From NCBI RefSeq assembly GCF_900111905.1, contig NZ_FOKM01000001.1, forward strand, positions 558,001 through 622,000: a stretch of 64,000 bases of DNA, written 5' to 3'. Made by a program: the position numbers and the translations under genes. The notes beneath the pieces are model-generated. The model ran no database searches, was not told the origin of the DNA, and was given only the letters and a program-made list of their open reading frames with translations. This DNA comes from Rhizobium sp. NFR07 (GTDB taxonomy: Bacteria; Pseudomonadota; Alphaproteobacteria; Rhizobiales; Rhizobiaceae). Shown in pieces: positions 61,899 through 64,000 of the stretch. Position 1 is the first letter of the stretch, and the number at the start of each line of letters is the position of its first letter.

Positions 61899-63590
61899 TC
61901 AACCGGCAACCACGTTGACGATCACGGTTCCCCATGTCGTCAGCAGGATGTGGCCGAGCGGCACTGCCGGCGTGTAGCCAAGCACCGCGACGGTGCTTCC
62001 CGAACGCTCCTGAACTGCCGCCATGGCAGCCGTCATCGTCTGCGCCCCCGCAAGTCCGCCGAGAAGCAGGATCGGGTTCATCCGCAGCACGTAGCGACCG
62101 AAATAAAGTCCGACGACCATCGGTGTGAGGGTGACGATCATGCCCCCGAAAAGAAGGCCCAACCCCACCTCGGCGATCGCCGAAAAGAAGACAGGTCCGG
62201 CATGCAGGCCGATCATCGCGATGAAAGCCGAGAGCCCGAGGCCGGTCATCAGCGATACGCCTGCATCCGGGATACGCCCGAAAAGCGGGAAGCGCGTGCG
62301 CAAATGCCCGACCAGCAGCCCCGAAAGCAAGGCGCCGACGCTGGTGCTAAGCGAAATCCGCATGTCGCCGACCGGAAACGTCACGATGGCGCCGACAAGC
62401 CCGCCCAGGAAAATTCCGAGCCCCAGAACGAAGAAATCCGTCGTCGGTGCAGGAGATATCACGGTTCCGATCTGCCGGGCGGCCTTCCCGACCGCCGCTT
62501 CCGGGCCGACAAGCCCGACGATATCGCCGCGCTCCAGTGCAACACCGGGCGCGATAGGCACCTCGCTTCCGCCGCGCGTCACCCCGCGCAGGTAGAGGCC
62601 ATGGGCAAGGCTACCCTCACCCAGCTGCATGATCGTTCTCCCGTCGAGACCGCGGTTTGTCAGTATGACGTCGGCGGAGACGACAGGCATGTCCAGCAGG
62701 GACCTGTCCTCAACCTCTTCGGCATGCGGACCGATCAACCTTACGAGCTTTGCTCGCTCACCCGAAACGGCAAGGACATCGCCAGGAATGATCACCGTTG
62801 CAGGTGTCGCTTCCATCAGCACATCGCCTCGACGTAGCCGGTGGATGAAAAACCTCTCGCCCGCGGCATGCTGTTCGGCCGCCGAAACCGAGAGGCCCGC
62901 GACCAGCCCGTTTTCGGCAACCCGGTATGCCCGCAACTCGAACCGGCGCCATGCGGATGCCACTCCCTCGGACCGGCGGACGATACCCAGTTCGTGTTCA
63001 AGTTTCAGCGCCTCGGCGGAAAGATCGATCCCGAGCAGCCGGGGGGCAACGACGCTGCAGAAGAGGATCACGCCCAGGGCGCCGAAGACATAACAAACGG
63101 CATCCGCAACCGCGATATGGGCAACCAGACGTTGGCGCTCCGCGTCGGGCAGCGGCAATGCATTGATCGCCTCGGCTGCCGTACCGATTGCAGGGCTTTC
63201 CGTCAGCGATCCGGAGAGAAGGCCTGCCGCAAAGCCTGGGTCGAGATCGAGCACCTCGGCGATGATGATCGCAATGCCCAGCCCCGTGACGGTGACCACG
63301 ATGGCGAGCAGCATCGGCTTCAACCCGTTTCTCCTGATCGACTTCATGAACTGCGGGCCGACGGAATAGCCGGTTCCGAAAAGGAAGAGCAGAAACAGGA
63401 AGGATTTCGCCATCGCGGCAATCGGCACGTCCGCCAACTGCCCGATCGCTATGCCGGCGAACAACGAACCGGTCACCGGTCCAAGGCTGAAGCCGGCAAT
63501 CTTGAATGTTCCGATCAGGTAGCCGGTGCTGATCGCGAGAAAGACCGCGAGTTCCGGATACCTGATGAGGAATTGCTCGGTCCAGACCAT
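61899..63590 (-). CDS. AspT/YbjL-family transporter (aspartate:alanine exchanger type, with TrkA-C domains)
   Basis: 563 aa. Two halves of hydrophobic segments (about 1-170 and 385-563) flank a soluble region with two TrkA-C-like repeats (around 205-370). The transporter repeat signature GxxxGxx appears as LFLFGTGYSVGPQF near 75-88 and later in GVSLMTGLGLSAFIAMIGL. AspT-type carriers exchange an amino acid for its decarboxylated product. The gene lies 91 bp downstream of the Orn/Lys/Arg decarboxylase gene, suggesting exchange of that amino acid for its amine. A DUF or peptide role cannot be excluded. Confidence 0.87.
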   Translation of the reverse strand: MVWTEQFLIRYPELAVFLAISTGYLIGTFKIAGFSLGPVTGSLFAGIAIGQLADVPIAAMAKSFLFLLFLFGTGYSVGPQFMKSIRRNGLKPMLLAIVVTVTGLGIAIIIAEVLDLDPGFAAGLLSGSLTESPAIGTAAEAINALPLPDAERQRLVAHIAVADAVCYVFGALGVILFCSVVAPRLLGIDLSAEALKLEHELGIVRRSEGVASAWRRFELRAYRVAENGLVAGLSVSAAEQHAAGERFFIHRLRRGDVLMEATPATVIIPGDVLAVSGERAKLVRLIGPHAEEVEDRSLLDMPVVSADVILTNRGLDGRTIMQLGEGSLAHGLYLRGVTRGGSEVPIAPGVALERGDIVGLVGPEAAVGKAARQIGTVISPAPTTDFFVLGLGIFLGGLVGAIVTFPVGDMRISLSTSVGALLSGLLVGHLRTRFPLFGRIPDAGVSLMTGLGLSAFIAMIGLHAGPVFFSAIAEVGLGLLFGGMIVTLTPMVVGLYFGRYVLRMNPILLLGGLAGAQTMTAAMAAVQERSGSTVAVLGYTPAVPLGHILLTTWGTVIVNVVAG

Positions 63591-63681
63591 TGGAAACCAG
63601 CCTCGTCTTTTCCCGGAGCGGGCCGGGCAGACAAGCCCGAAGCAGAACGTCCGGCATCATTTTTTCAATGCAATCCGCTCT

Positions 63682-64000
63682 TCAGTGCGATCCTCTGGCA
63701 TCCCTGACTTTTCGCGGTTTTTCGCTCACCGCCGCAATCGCGTCGGGACGAATGAGCTTCAGCCCCCTCGCCTTTTCGAAGCCGTGGATTTCCTTGACAT
63801 CCAGCTTGCGCATGAAATCGATCGTCTCCTGGGTCAGGACCTGCCCCGGCACCATGATCGGAAAGCCAGGCGGATAGGGAATGACGAAATTGGCCGATAC
63901 CATTTCCGGTCCGTCCCTGAGCCGCTTGTCGCACTCGGTGCCGAACAGCGGCACATATTCGCAGATTGAGGCGTCATAGGCCTTGAAGAACGCCGTCCGG
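63682..64000 (-). CDS. Orn/Lys/Arg decarboxylase, C-terminal part (5' end outside window)
   Basis: The frame stays open from the window edge to the stop at 63682; an apparent start at 63954 is an internal GTG codon. About 105 residues are visible. They match the C-terminal domain of PLP-dependent basic amino acid decarboxylases: YVPLFGTECDKRLRDGP, VIPYPPGFPIMVPGQVLTQETIDFMRKL and a final segment HGFEKARGLKLI. The PLP lysine is outside the window. Such enzymes consume protons and raise cytoplasmic pH. The AspT-like carrier gene follows on the same strand, so the two may act as an acid-resistance pair. Confidence 0.88.
   Translation of the reverse strand, partial: RTAFFKAYDASICEYVPLFGTECDKRLRDGPEMVSANFVIPYPPGFPIMVPGQVLTQETIDFMRKLDVKEIHGFEKARGLKLIRPDAIAAVSEKPRKVRDARGSH

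Overview
The window looks like part of a secondary replicon (chromid or megaplasmid) of a Rhizobiaceae-type alphaproteobacterium. The main evidence is a complete repABC replication/partition operon at about 25.2-29.0 kb on the minus strand. It has a recognisable counter-transcribed RNA terminator hairpin in the repB-repC gap and an AT-rich segment inside repC where repABC origins normally lie. High GC, an IRO-box-like TGA-N9-TCA site and many GntR/FCD-regulated catabolic operons fit the same group. I cannot name the species. No rRNA, tRNA, CRISPR array or insertion sequence was recognised.

Layout. (1) 0-1.4 kb: the end of an OmpR-type response regulator coupled to a di-haem cytochrome c peroxidase. 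(2) 1.4-9 kb: ferric-siderophore uptake, with a four-gene FecBCDE-type ABC operon, a TonB-dependent receptor and an AraC regulator with an iron-box-like site in front. (3) 9-14 kb: a DHDPS-fold protein lacking catalytic residues, Kup and CorA transporters, and a cluster of four very small, mostly membrane proteins. (4) 14-17.2 kb: D-alanine catabolism (dadA, alanine racemase, divergent Lrp regulator). (5) 17.3-22.5 kb: a hydroxyproline/proline-type catabolic set (pyrroline-2-carboxylate reductase, proline-racemase-family enzyme, D-amino-acid dehydrogenase, DHDPS-type deaminase, GntR regulator). (6) 22.7-25.1 kb: a glycosyltransferase and a CoA transferase/hydrolase. (7) 25.2-29.0 kb: repCBA. 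(8) 29.4-33.8 kb: anmK, small 6-phosphogluconate dehydrogenase, pseudouridine kinase and glycosidase. (9) 33.9-45.2 kb: two divergent operons with a urocanase homologue, a DUF917 protein, an N-carbamoyl-amino-acid hydrolase-type M20 enzyme and a cyclic amidohydrolase on one side. The other side has an amino-acid-type ABC transporter, a HutC-type regulator and an FMN monooxygenase. (10) 45.3-49.7 kb: small secreted proteins, a NarX/NarL-like two-component pair and an AI-2E-family permease. (11) 49.8-52.9 kb: uronate oxidation (dioxovalerate-type aldehyde dehydrogenase, uronate dehydrogenase, GntR). (12) 53.2-57.3 kb: a NitT/TauT-type ABC operon with two different permeases and a fumarylpyruvate-hydrolase-like enzyme. 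(13) 57.6-64 kb: LOG-family protein, MscS channel, SulP transporter, AspT-like exchanger and the C-terminus of an Orn/Lys/Arg decarboxylase, possibly a pH or osmotic stress group.

The most interesting system is region 9. Its gene set matches what I recall of the bacterial ergothioneine degradation route after loss of trimethylamine: thiourocanate hydration, desulfuration to hydantoin-5-propionate, ring opening to N-carbamoylglutamate and hydrolysis to glutamate. The urocanase homologue has lost the urocanase cysteine (Ala408) and the His-His-Gly-Gly-Gly motif. The amidohydrolase has Gln in place of a metal-binding His. A low-GC secreted protein of unknown function is translationally coupled inside the operon. 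No ergothionase (lyase) is in the window, so the substrate is inferred. Other points worth attention are the DHDPS-like pseudoenzyme at 9.0-9.9 kb, the Ser/Thr active-site variant of the proline-racemase family at 18.3-19.4 kb, and the small membrane protein cluster at 13.1-14.0 kb.
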